A stretch of 5,820 bases of DNA from Cyanobacteria bacterium TMED177 (GTDB taxonomy: Bacteria; Cyanobacteriota; Cyanobacteriia; PCC-6307; Cyanobiaceae): NCBI GenBank assembly GCA_002170825.1, contig NHIA01000053.1:4099-9918 (forward strand). The letters are read 5' to 3'. A program made the position numbers and the translations under genes. How positions within the stretch are numbered: position 1 is the first letter of the stretch; each line of letters opens with the position of its first letter. The notes under the pieces are model-generated. The model was given only the letters and a program-made list of their open reading frames with translations, was not told where the DNA came from and did no database searches. Positions 1 to 5,820 of the stretch are shown here, in pieces.

Positions 1-809
1 GCCAGCCGCTGCAGCAGCACCGCCATCGTCGGATGCACGTGCACCCCATCGGCGATCAGGCCCAGAGCAATCTCCCCACGGCGGCAGGCTTCAGCCAGAG
101 GGCCCGGGGCCCGGTGGTGCAGGCCTGGCATCGCATTGAAGGCATGGGTGAGCATGCCGACGCCTTGATCAAACCCCGTGGCGGCCTGGTTCGCGGTTGC
201 GCTGCTGTGGCCAAGGGCCACCGTGATGCCGAGCTCCCGCAGCCGCTGGATCACGGCAGCCGCTCCCTCCAGTTCCGGTGCCAGGGTCACCAGGGCGATG
301 TCGGATTCGAATCCAGCGATCCGCTGGTTGAGGGCTGGGGGGCTGGGGGCTGCCAGATGCTCGATCGGATGGGCGCCGCGGCGGGCCTCCGCCAGGAACG
401 GGCCCTCCAGGTGGGCGCCGAGCAAGCGGCAGCGGTTGGGCTGGTGCTGCATCCGCGCCTGGCGCAACACCGCCAGGGCCTGGCGCAGCGGTGTGATGCC
501 GCAGGTCACCAGGGTTGGTGCGATTGCTTCGACGCCATCGGCCCAGAGCCGCTCCAGCAGCTCCCCGAGCCGCGGCAGATCGCTGGGGGTCAGCTCAGGG
601 AAGGCCAGTCCCAGCCCACCGTTGATCTGCAGGTCAATGCCGCGCGGGCTGATCCAGTCGCCCGCCCAGTTCTCGCCTCGATGGCGGTCAGCATCTGCCA
701 TGGCGTCGACGGCGATGACGATGCCATCGCTATTGAGCTCCATGCAATGGGGCTGGTCCATGGCGCTGCCGAGGGGAGCGGGCAAGCGAACGTCAGTGAT
801 CCGTCGCAT
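1..809 (-). CDS. nagA: N-acetylglucosamine-6-phosphate deacetylase, C-terminus outside window
   Basis: This gene encodes a cytoplasmic amidohydrolase that removes acetate from GlcNAc-6-phosphate to give glucosamine-6-phosphate, in amino-sugar catabolism or cell-wall recycling. The 269 visible residues, read in reverse with no stop before the left edge, carry the family motifs in order. They are GIDLQINGG (57-65), AHLEGPF (132-138), LGHSSAT (199-205), [10 protein letters not shown] (220-229) with HHRAPG following, and IADGVHVHP (252-260). By family knowledge Glu135, His201 and His222 are the metal ligands, and the Q-x-N form in place of H-x-H near residue 61 resembles the single-metal E. coli type. 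About 110 residues, including the catalytic Asp, should lie beyond base 1. I chose the ATG at 809 because the protein then begins [10 protein letters not shown], as family members do. An in-frame ATG at 866 would add 19 residues and overlap purE. The gene diverges from purE. NagA is clear; the start is less certain. Confidence 0.92.
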   Translation of the reverse strand, partial: MRRITDVRLPAPLGSAMDQPHCMELNSDGIVIAVDAMADADRHRGENWAGDWISPRGIDLQINGGLGLAFPELTPSDLPRLGELLERLWADGVEAIAPTLVTCGITPLRQALAVLRQARMQHQPNRCRLLGAHLEGPFLAEARRGAHPIEHLAAPSPPALNQRIAGFESDIALVTLAPELEGAAAVIQRLRELGITVALGHSSATANQAATGFDQGVGMLTHAFNAMPGLHHRAPGPLAEACRRGEIALGLIADGVHVHPTMAVLLQRL

Positions 810-842
810 CAGCTCTGGCTTTCGAGGCCACTGCGGGAGACG
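810..842. promoter_or_regulatory. Very short divergent gap between nagA and purE
   Basis: Only 33 bases separate the chosen nagA and purE starts. I see no convincing -10 or -35 hexamers in them. The space is too small to hold two complete divergent promoters, so at least part of each promoter probably lies inside the first codons of the opposite gene. A GGAG sits at 836-839, only three bases before the purE ATG, which is close for a ribosome binding site. That this gap is regulatory is inferred from the gene arrangement alone. Confidence 0.3.
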
Positions 843-1397
843 ATGACAGTCTTGCCGCTGTTTCATGTGACGACAGTTCTTCTCCGCGTTGCCGTGGTGA
901 TGGGCAGTGACTCCGACCTGCCGACCATGGAGCCCGCTGCTGCGATCCTGAGGGAGCTGGGGGTTGAGGTGGAGGTGCGGGTGCTGTCGGCCCATCGCAC
1001 GCCGCTGGAGATGGTGGCCTTCGCCGAGCAGGCCCGCGAGCGGGGCTTTGGTGTGATCGTGGCGGGTGCCGGCGGTGCGGCCCATCTGCCGGGGATGGTG
1101 GCCGCGCTCACCACGCTGCCGGTGATCGGTGTGCCGGTGCAGAGCCGTGCGCTCTCGGGTGTTGATTCGCTCCACTCGATCGTGCAGATGCCCGGCGGCA
1201 TCCCTGTGGCCACGGTCGCCATCGGTGGGGGCCTCAACGCCGGTCTGCTGGCCGCCCAGATCCTCTCGATTGCCGATCAGGGGCTCGCCCAGCGACTGGC
1301 GGACTACCGCAGCAGCTTGCACGATGCAGTTGTGGCCAAGGATGCCCGACTGCTCGATCTGGGCAGCACGGCGTATCTCAAGGGCATGTCCACCTGA
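843..1397 (+). CDS. purE: 5-(carboxyamino)imidazole ribonucleotide mutase, class I PurE
   Basis: PurE converts N5-CAIR, the product of PurK, to CAIR in cytoplasmic de novo purine synthesis. The 184-residue protein shows the full class I signature: GSDSD (21-25) at the phosphate-binding N-terminus, LSAHRTP (48-54) with the catalytic-type His51, [11 protein letters not shown] (75-85), and [22 protein letters not shown] (96-117 region). It is slightly longer than the usual 160-175 residues, with extra residues at both ends. Two starts are possible. The ATG at 843 has GGAG three bases upstream. A GTG at 867 would give [17 protein letters not shown], closer to the usual N-terminus. I prefer the ATG but cannot settle it. 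The same frame stays open upstream across the antisense of nagA, which I treat as a composition effect. The AI-2E-family permease gene starts 10 bases after the stop, so the two are probably co-transcribed. Confidence 0.95.
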   Translation: MTVLPLFHVTTVLLRVAVVMGSDSDLPTMEPAAAILRELGVEVEVRVLSAHRTPLEMVAFAEQARERGFGVIVAGAGGAAHLPGMVAALTTLPVIGVPVQSRALSGVDSLHSIVQMPGGIPVATVAIGGGLNAGLLAAQILSIADQGLAQRLADYRSSLHDAVVAKDARLLDLGSTAYLKGMST

Positions 1398-1407
1398 GCT
1401 GATCGCA

Positions 1408-2484
1408 ATGACCCCCTGGCCCGGTTGGTTGCGTTTGGGACTGGTGTTGCCGTTGCTGGGGGTGAACGCCTTTGTGCTCAAACGGGTGCTGGTGCAGTTC
1501 GCGCCGTTTCCTGGACTGTTCCTCACATCGGCGTTGATCGCCTTTCTGCTGGACCTGCCCTGCCGCTGGCTGATGGGACGGGGGGTGTCGCGCACCGGAT
1601 CGATCAGCCTGGTGATGTTGATCACCGTTGGTCTGCTGGCCTTCGCCGCGGTTGAGCTGGTGCCGCTGTTGATCGAACAGCTCAGCCAGTTGATCAGTGC
1701 TTCTCCAGCGCTCCTCGCCGCAACCGAGCAGTTGATCAATCGCGGTCAGGCCTGGGCTGTGGACCATGGCTTGCCTGCCGATTTCGCCGATCTGAGCAGT
1801 GATCTGGTCTCCCAGGTCAGTCGTGTGGCCACCCAGCTGAGTCAGCGGCTGCTTGGGATCCTCGGCGCCACCGTGGGAACCACGATCAACGTGGTGATCG
1901 TGCTGGTGCTGGCGGTTTTTCTTCTGCTCGGTGCCGACTCGATCACGGCGGGGCTGGTGCAATGGCTGCCCCTGCGCTGGCGGCCGTTGATCAGCACAAC
2001 GCTGGAACGCACCTTCCGGGGCTACTTCGCCGGGCAGGTGCTGCTGGCGTTGATCCTCAGTGCTGGCCAGCTGGTGGTGTTTGCCGTGCTCAAGATTCCC
2101 TATGGCGTTCTGTTCGCCGTTCTGATCGGCTTCACCACGCTGATTCCCTACGCCAGTGCCGTCACGATTGTGTTTGTCAGCGCCATCCTCGGCGTGCAGG
2201 ATCCACGCACCGGGATCGAATTGCTGGTGTCAGCGATCCTTGTCGGTCAGATCGTGGATCAGGTGATCCAGCCGCGGCTGATGGGAAGCATCGTTGGTCT
2301 GCAGCCCGCCTGGCTGTTGATCGCCCTGCCGATCGGCTCCCGCGTGGGAGCGATCTTCGGGGTGGGCGATCTGCTGGGTCTGCTGCTGGCGGTGCCGGTG
2401 GCCAGTTGCATCAAGACCCTGGCCGATGCGGCACGGACGGGACTCACGCTGCCGGAATCACCCCCCGTTGCTCCAGAGCCTTGA
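1408..2484 (+). CDS. AI-2E / PerM-family membrane transporter (substrate unknown)
   Basis: This 358-residue integral inner-membrane protein belongs to the AI-2E exporter (PerM, UPF0118) family, which is usually about 340-370 residues. Hydrophobic segments are visible near 8-26, 34-50, 66-90, 150-174, 207-228, 230-262, 270-283 and 300-335. A more polar stretch at about 91-149 matches the family's soluble insert. Family motifs include [20 protein letters not shown] (231-250), [16 protein letters not shown] (285-300) and a Gly/Leu-rich ending at GLLLAVPVA (324-332). The tail after 345 is Pro-rich. The start is the ATG at 1408, 10 bases after purE. The open frame extends far upstream through purE, but nothing membrane-like lies there. 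Family members have been linked to quorum-signal export, Na+/H+ exchange or other solutes. Nothing here identifies the substrate, and pairing with purE does not by itself imply a purine role. Its last 41 bases overlap the 3' end of cysC on the other strand. Confidence 0.9.
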   Translation: MTPWPGWLRLGLVLPLLGVNAFVLKRVLVQFAPFPGLFLTSALIAFLLDLPCRWLMGRGVSRTGSISLVMLITVGLLAFAAVELVPLLIEQLSQLISASPALLAATEQLINRGQAWAVDHGLPADFADLSSDLVSQVSRVATQLSQRLLGILGATVGTTINVVIVLVLAVFLLLGADSITAGLVQWLPLRWRPLISTTLERTFRGYFAGQVLLALILSAGQLVVFAVLKIPYGVLFAVLIGFTTLIPYASAVTIVFVSAILGVQDPRTGIELLVSAILVGQIVDQVIQPRLMGSIVGLQPAWLLIALPIGSRVGAIFGVGDLLGLLLAVPVASCIKTLADAARTGLTLPESPPVAPEP

Positions 2485-3088
2485 GCACCACCTCCACCGA
2501 TTCAGCCAGCTCCTGGCTGCCGGTGTCGATTTTCAGTTCCGGTGCTTCAGGGGCTTCGTAGGGGCTGGAGATTCCGGTGAACTCCTTGATCTGGCCGGCA
2601 CGGGCCTTGGCGTAGAGACCCTTGGGATCGCGGGATTCACACACGTCCAGGTCTGCAGCGCAGTGGATCTCAAGGAAGTCACCGTCTTCAACCAGCTCCC
2701 GGGCCTTGTCCCGGTCGGCACGGAAGGGGGAGACGAAGGCCGTGAGCACGATCACGCCTGAATCGAGAAAGAGTTTCGCCACCTCGCCGATGCGGCGGAT
2801 GTTCTCCTCCCGGTCCGCATCGGAGAAGCCCAGGTCCTTGCAGAGGCCATGGCGCACGTTGTCTCCATCCAGCACATAGGTGGCCAGTCCCCGCGTGAAA
2901 AGGGCTGCGTTCACGGCATTGGCCAGGGTGCTCTTGCCCGAGCCGGAGAGACCGGTGAACCAGAGGATGGCGCTGCGATGGCCGCGTTGCTCAGCCCGGG
3001 CCGTCCGATCGACGGAGGCCTGGTGCCAGGCAATGTTGGTGGACGCCCCCTGGTTGGTGAGCTCTCCGTAGGTGGGGCTTGCGGTCAT
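2444..3088 (-). CDS. cysC: Adenylylsulfate (APS) kinase
   Basis: CysC phosphorylates APS with ATP to give PAPS, the activated sulfate used for reductive assimilation and sulfation. The 214-residue protein is close to the usual 175-215. It carries a Walker A loop GLSGSGKST (46-54), DGDNVRHGL (74-82) for APS binding, [12 protein letters not shown] (96-107), FVSPFRADR (118-126) in which Ser120 matches the phosphorylatable serine of E. coli Cys[13 protein letters not shown] (154-165) and [11 protein letters not shown] (170-180). All key motifs are intact. The ATG at 3088 gives [14 protein letters not shown], the N-terminus I expect in marine Synechococcus. An in-frame TTG at 3103 would add five residues. 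A purine-rich GGGGAG at 3116-3121 is nearer to that TTG than to the ATG. The SUI1 gene ends 32 bases upstream on the same strand, suggesting a two-gene operon. No ATP sulfurylase gene is present in the window. Confidence 0.95.
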   Translation of the reverse strand: MTASPTYGELTNQGASTNIAWHQASVDRTARAEQRGHRSAILWFTGLSGSGKSTLANAVNAALFTRGLATYVLDGDNVRHGLCKDLGFSDADREENIRRIGEVAKLFLDSGVIVLTAFVSPFRADRDKARELVEDGDFLEIHCAADLDVCESRDPKGLYAKARAGQIKEFTGISSPYEAPEAPELKIDTGSQELAESVEVVLKALEQRGVIPAA

Positions 3089-3120
3089 GGCCACGGGATG
3101 CAAGTGGACGGCATTCTCCC

Positions 3121-3447
3121 CTAACCGCCCGCACGCTTCGGCCGGTAACCCTCCGCCATCAGCAGCGAAAGTGTCAGCTCCACCTGGTCCCCCTGCAGTT
3201 CGATCACACCGTCTTTGATGGTGCCGCCACTGCCGATGCGCGTCTTGAGCTTTTTCAGCAGGGCCTTGAAACCAGCGGCATCCAACTCCAGGCCGCGGAT
3301 CACCGTTACGGTCTTACCCCCTTTACCGCCGCGGGTCGGTTGCACCCGCACCATCTGCTCAGCCTTGGGTTTGGCTTGGTCTGCAGGCCCCTTGGGCCGT
3401 TGCAGGCTCTCGGTGCTGCTGAATTCCTGCCAGCCGCCCTTCGGCAT
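3121..3447 (-). CDS. SUI1 / eIF1-like translation factor, YciH family
   Basis: This small basic cytoplasmic protein of 108 residues has the same length as E. coli YciH. Its C-terminal half is an eIF1/SUI1 fold: [16 protein letters not shown] (40-55), [18 protein letters not shown] (63-80) and [21 protein letters not shown] (81-101 region). Family members bind the small ribosomal subunit, and bacterial YciH has been reported to affect initiation fidelity and stress translation. The role in cyanobacteria is not defined. The N-terminal 35 residues are polar and probably flexible. The ATG at 3447 gives [11 protein letters not shown]. Another ATG two codons upstream at 3453 would give MRMPKGG, and neither has a good ribosome binding site. 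The frame remains open to a further start upstream at 3576, but that extension would run into trpB and has no family likeness. The gene precedes cysC on the same strand and diverges from trpB. Confidence 0.88.
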   Translation of the reverse strand: MPKGGWQEFSSTESLQRPKGPADQAKPKAEQMVRVQPTRGGKGGKTVTVIRGLELDAAGFKALLKKLKTRIGSGGTIKDGVIELQGDQVELTLSLLMAEGYRPKRAGG

Positions 3448-3521
3448 CCGCATTGTGCAATCGGATCCATCCTGCCTGCAGCGCTTCTGCTTACCCTGAG
3501 CCGACGCACTGCCCTGGATCC
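3448..3521. promoter_or_regulatory. Divergent promoter region between SUI1 gene and trpB
   Basis: These 74 bases separate two head-to-head starts and should contain at least parts of both promoters. The best -10-like string for trpB is TACCCT at 3492-3497, only a partial match, with no clear -35. On the minus strand I see no good hexamer. An 8-base inverted repeat, CGGATCCA at 3462-3469 and TGGATCCG at 3515-3522, brackets most of the gap, and its right arm includes the first base of the trpB GTG. There is no run of Trp codons and no terminator-antiterminator pair, so a classical trp attenuator is not supported. Confidence 0.4.
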
Positions 3522-4778
3522 GTGACCAGCACCCTGCCGACCACGAGCACACCGGATCCCTCCAGCCTGCAACCATCGATGCGACCCGGCGCCCACGGTC
3601 GTTTCGGCCGCTTCGGTGGGCAGTACGTGCCCGAAACCCTGATGCCGGCCCTGGCGGAGCTGGAGCAGGCGGCGGCCCAGGCCTGGAACGATCCCGCCTT
3701 CACCGCCGAGCTTGATCGCCTGCTGAAGAACTATGTGGGTCGGGCCACACCGCTTTACGAGGCTGAACGCCTCACGGCCCACTACAAGCGGGCGGATGGT
3801 GGCCCCCGCATCTGGCTGAAGCGTGAGGACCTGAACCACACCGGTGCCCACAAGATCAACAACGCCCTCGGTCAGGCCCTGCTGGCCCTGCGCATGGGCA
3901 AGAAGCGGATCATTGCTGAAACCGGTGCCGGCCAGCATGGTGTGGCCACAGCCACCGTCTGCGCTCGCTTCGGCTTGGATTGTGTGATCTACATGGGCGC
4001 AGAAGACATGCGCCGTCAGGCGCTGAACGTGTTCCGCATGCGGCTGCTTGGCGCCACGGTGCAGCCGGTCACCGCTGGTACCGCCACGCTCAAGGACGCC
4101 ACCAGTGAGGCGATCCGCGATTGGGTCACCAACGTGGAATCCACCCACTACATCCTCGGATCCGTGGCGGGCCCCCATCCCTATCCGATGTTGGTTCGCG
4201 ACTTTCATGCCGTGATCGGTGAGGAGGCCAGGCAGCAGTGTCAGGAGGCCTTCGGGCGGCTGCCGGATGTGCTGATGGCCTGCGTTGGTGGGGGATCCAA
4301 TGCCATGGGGTTGTTCCATCCCTTTGTGCAGGACACCTCCGTTCGCTTGATCGGTGTGGAAGCCGCCGGCGATGGTGTGGAGACCGGTCGCCATGCGGCC
4401 ACGATCACCGAGGGGCGCGCCGGCGTGCTGCATGGCGCCATGAGCCTGCTGCTGCAGGACAGCGACGGCCAGGTGCAGGAAGCCCATTCGATCAGTGCTG
4501 GCCTCGATTACCCGGGCGTGGGACCCGAGCACAGCTACCTGCGCGAGATCGGCCGCGCCGAATACGCCGCAGTCACCGATCAGCAGGCCCTCGATGCCCT
4601 GCGGTTGGTGAGCGAGCTCGAAGGGATCATCCCGGCGCTGGAAACCGCCCATGCCTTTGCCTGGCTGGAGCAGCTCTGCCCCACGTTGCCCGAGGGCAGC
4701 GAGATCGTGATCAACTGTTCTGGCCGCGGCGACAAGGACGTCAACACCGTGGCGGAGAAGTTGGGGGATCAGCTCTGA
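3522..4778 (+). CDS. trpB: Tryptophan synthase beta chain
   Basis: TrpB is the PLP enzyme that joins indole, channelled from TrpA, to L-serine to make L-tryptophan in the cytoplasm. The 418-residue protein is complete. Motifs are [17 protein letters not shown] (28-44), RATPLY (74-79), [20 protein letters not shown] (99-118) with the PLP-binding lysine at 111, AETGAGQHG (132-140) with the catalytic-type Glu133, the phosphate loop CVGGGSNA (254-261), and CSGRGDKD (399-406), whose Ser400 should contact the PLP ring nitrogen. This is the standard TrpB1 type. I chose the GTG at 3522, which gives [15 protein letters not shown], an extension typical of marine Synechococcus. An ATG at 3579 would start at [10 protein letters not shown], and a TTG at 3453 is in frame but would cover the whole promoter gap. 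The start has no strong ribosome binding site. trpA is not in the window, as is common in cyanobacteria where trp genes are scattered. Confidence 0.97.
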   Translation: MTSTLPTTSTPDPSSLQPSMRPGAHGRFGRFGGQYVPETLMPALAELEQAAAQAWNDPAFTAELDRLLKNYVGRATPLYEAERLTAHYKRADGGPRIWLKREDLNHTGAHKINNALGQALLALRMGKKRIIAETGAGQHGVATATVCARFGLDCVIYMGAEDMRRQALNVFRMRLLGATVQPVTAGTATLKDATSEAIRDWVTNVESTHYILGSVAGPHPYPMLVRDFHAVIGEEARQQCQEAFGRLPDVLMACVGGGSNAMGLFHPFVQDTSVRLIGVEAAGDGVETGRHAATITEGRAGVLHGAMSLLLQDSDGQVQEAHSISAGLDYPGVGPEHSYLREIGRAEYAAVTDQQALDALRLVSELEGIIPALETAHAFAWLEQLCPTLPEGSEIVINCSGRGDKDVNTVAEKLGDQL

Positions 4779-4803
4779 ATTCAGCCCAGCTTCGTTCAGC
4801 TGA
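4769..4803. terminator. Possible bidirectional hairpin between trpB and hrcA
   Basis: trpB and hrcA converge with only 17 bases between their stops. TCAGCT at 4769-4774 can pair with AGCTGA at 4798-4803, and the loop contains a perfect 10-base palindrome CTGAATTCAG at 4775-4784 that spans the trpB stop codon. The outer stem can be lengthened by two pairs past one mismatch. There is no T-run on either side, so it does not look like a standard intrinsic terminator. I list it because it is the only structured element at this junction, with low confidence. Confidence 0.2.
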
Positions 4804-5770
4804 GCAGCAGATCCAGATGGCGGGCCACCCGTTGAACGGCGGCCTTGGCGGTCGCATAGGCCATGCGCATCGGGCCGACGAGAGCCACTTGGCCGATTCC
4901 TGCAGCACCGCATCGGTACGGGGCCTGCACCACAGCACAGGCCTGAAGGGCCCTCTGGGGATGTTCCTGTCCGATCCAGACCCATGGTCGATCGACGGCA
5001 CTGACCACGGCACAGGGTTGGTCATCGATCAGTTGCAACACCGGCCGCAGATCCGCTGCGCTGTGGAATTCCGGTTCCGCCACCAGCCGTGACAACCCAT
5101 GCACCACCAAAGGTGTGTCCGACGCAATGGATGGATGGTCCATGGCACTGCGCAGCACATCGCCACTGCGTTGCAGATGGGTCGGCAACGTTTGCCAGTT
5201 CAGACCGCCCTCCTCGAGCTGCTGCTCGGTCCAGCGCTCCATCGCTTCAAGTTCGGTTCCGGCGCCGGGCGGCAGTCGCAGGTTGAGGTGGCTGGCCCGG
5301 CCGCTGTCTTCGACCAGCATCACCAGCAGCCGATCACCGCTCTGCACCAACCGGATCGCTTCCAGTTGGGCTTTCGGTTGTTCCGGTCGGGTGATCAGGC
5401 TCATCAGCCCGGTGAAGTCGGTCAGCCGGCGGGCCAGCTGCTGCAGCAGATCATCCAGAGCGGCCCAGCGCAGGCTCAGGCCCGTGAGCTCCCGCTCCAG
5501 ATGCTGCACGGCAATGCCTGGCTCCGGCAGCAGATCATCGACGTAATGGCGATAGCCGAGGGCACTGGGGATCCGTCCAGCTGAGGTGTGGGGCTGGGTC
5601 AGCAGACCGCGCTTCTCCAGCACTCCCATGGCTGAGCGCACCGTGGCCGAACTGGCGGGGATGCCGAAGCGTTGCACCAGCGTGCGACTTCCCACCGGCT
5701 CAATCGTGTCCACGTAATGGTGAATCGTGGCCTGGAGCACCTGTCGTTGTCGGGCGGACAGGGGCTTCAT
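4796..5770 (-). CDS. hrcA: Heat-inducible transcription repressor HrcA
   Basis: HrcA represses chaperone genes (groESL, in some bacteria dnaK) by binding the CIRCE operator, and it needs GroEL for activity, so heat stress relieves repression. The 324-residue protein is near the usual 330-350. The N-terminal winged helix-turn-helix is clear: LSARQRQVLQATIHHYVDT (4-22), EPVGSRTLVQRFG (24-36), SATVRSAMGVLEKRGLLTQPH (41-61 region) and SAGRIPSALGYRHYVDDLL (63-81). The GAF-like regulatory part is recognised by LVVHGLSRLVAEPEF (221-235), WIGQEHP (265-271) and GQVALVGPMRMAY (293-305). The ATG at 5770 is the first Met and gives MKPLSARQRQVL. It shares one base with the stop of the preceding gene, which points to translational coupling. 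No CIRCE element lies in the 50 bases visible upstream, so autoregulation cannot be shown here; any promoter is beyond the right edge. Confidence 0.96.
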   Translation of the reverse strand: MKPLSARQRQVLQATIHHYVDTIEPVGSRTLVQRFGIPASSATVRSAMGVLEKRGLLTQPHTSAGRIPSALGYRHYVDDLLPEPGIAVQHLERELTGLSLRWAALDDLLQQLARRLTDFTGLMSLITRPEQPKAQLEAIRLVQSGDRLLVMLVEDSGRASHLNLRLPPGAGTELEAMERWTEQQLEEGGLNWQTLPTHLQRSGDVLRSAMDHPSIASDTPLVVHGLSRLVAEPEFHSAADLRPVLQLIDDQPCAVVSAVDRPWVWIGQEHPQRALQACAVVQAPYRCGAAGIGQVALVGPMRMAYATAKAAVQRVARHLDLLLS

Positions 5771-5820
5771 CAGTAACGGGGAACGGTGGAATCCACGTGC
5801 ACACTCCAGGCGTCGATGCC
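5770..5820 (-). CDS. C-terminal end of a probable rhodanese-domain protein
   Basis: Only the last 16 codons and the TGA stop fall inside the window; the rest lies beyond the right edge. The visible residues are GIDAWSVHVDSTVPRY. A G-(I/L)-x-A-W followed by a V-D-x-x-V/M-P-x-Y tail is the usual ending of single-domain rhodanese proteins and of the rhodanese domain fused to MoeB in cyanobacteria, so the call rests on that short ending. The catalytic cysteine loop is not visible. The stop overlaps the hrcA ATG by one base (TGATG), so the two genes are very likely co-transcribed and coupled. Rhodaneses move sulfane sulfur; no substrate can be inferred. Confidence 0.6.
   Translation of the reverse strand, partial: GIDAWSVHVDSTVPRY

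Noticed and set aside
332..349. G-run cluster (3, 6 and 5 G) on the plus strand that suggests a quadruplex.
   Set aside because: There are only three tracts of three or more, so a standard four-tract G-quadruplex does not form. The run encodes the Pro-rich loop PSPPAL of NagA in reverse.
33..842. Long plus-strand open frame antisense to nagA that continues in frame into purE.
   Set aside because: The opposite strand carries unmistakable NagA motifs. The extension has no PurE or other family likeness and looks like an unstopped antisense frame in G+C-rich DNA.
2468..2490. Possible terminator hairpin around the permease/cysC stops (GCTC...GAGC).
   Set aside because: The stem is only four bases with a nine-base loop and no T-run.
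1962..2561. Plus-strand frame of 199 codons overlapping the permease gene.
   Set aside because: It is an Arg/Ala-rich alternative frame of the permease coding sequence with no independent support.
3453..3521. Upstream in-frame TTG extension of trpB.
   Set aside because: It would fill the whole divergent gap with a Cys/Pro-rich leader unlike TrpB. The GTG at 3522 fits the expected N-terminus.
3306..4985. Minus-strand open frame of 559 codons covering the antisense of trpB and parts of its neighbours.
   Set aside because: It lies opposite a fully conserved TrpB and its translation is low in hydrophobic patterning and shows no motif. Codon bias of a G+C-rich gene explains the missing stops.
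5611..5641. AGCACTC string followed by GAGCGC resembling part of a CIRCE operator.
   Set aside because: It lies inside the hrcA coding region, and the second half does not match GAGTGCTAA.
1..5820. Search by eye for mobile elements, CRISPR repeats, tRNA, riboswitch or HIP1 sites.
   Set aside because: I saw no tandem or spaced repeats, transposase motifs, tRNA-like cloverleaf or GCGATCGC octamer.

Overview
The window looks like a chromosomal core-genome segment from a marine picocyanobacterium, most likely Synechococcus of the cluster 5.1 / Cyanobium type. The basis is the high G+C (roughly 60% or more by eye), the very tight packing with short intergenic gaps, the absence of the HIP1 octamer (GCGATCGC) that is abundant in many other cyanobacteria, and protein sequences (especially TrpB, CysC and the SUI1 protein) that match what I remember of marine Synechococcus. 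The assignment rests on recollection, not on a search.

Layout from left to right: nagA on the minus strand, with its C-terminal part outside the window; purE on the plus strand, diverging from nagA; an AI-2E/PerM-family membrane protein on the plus strand 10 bp after purE; cysC on the minus strand, whose 3' end overlaps the permease gene tail-to-tail; a SUI1/YciH-type protein on the minus strand just upstream of cysC; trpB on the plus strand, diverging from the SUI1 gene; hrcA on the minus strand, convergent with trpB; and at the right edge the last 16 codons of a minus-strand gene that looks like a rhodanese-domain protein, whose stop overlaps the hrcA start by one base.

The likely transcription units are nagA alone (or with genes beyond the left edge), purE-permease, SUI1-cysC, trpB, and rhodanese-hrcA. 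The genes do not form one pathway. They serve purine synthesis (PurE), amino-sugar catabolism (NagA), sulfate activation (CysC), tryptophan synthesis (TrpB), translation (SUI1) and heat-shock control (HrcA). Coding sequence fills nearly the whole window and no stretch over 300 bases lacks a gene. I see no tRNA, rRNA, CRISPR array, insertion sequence, prophage or toxin-antitoxin pair.

I do not find a novel system here. The points worth a second look are small: a 9-codon reading frame whose stop overlaps the cysC start, an inverted repeat spanning the SUI1/trpB divergent gap, the coding overlap between the permease gene and cysC, and the stop-start coupling of hrcA to the gene before it.
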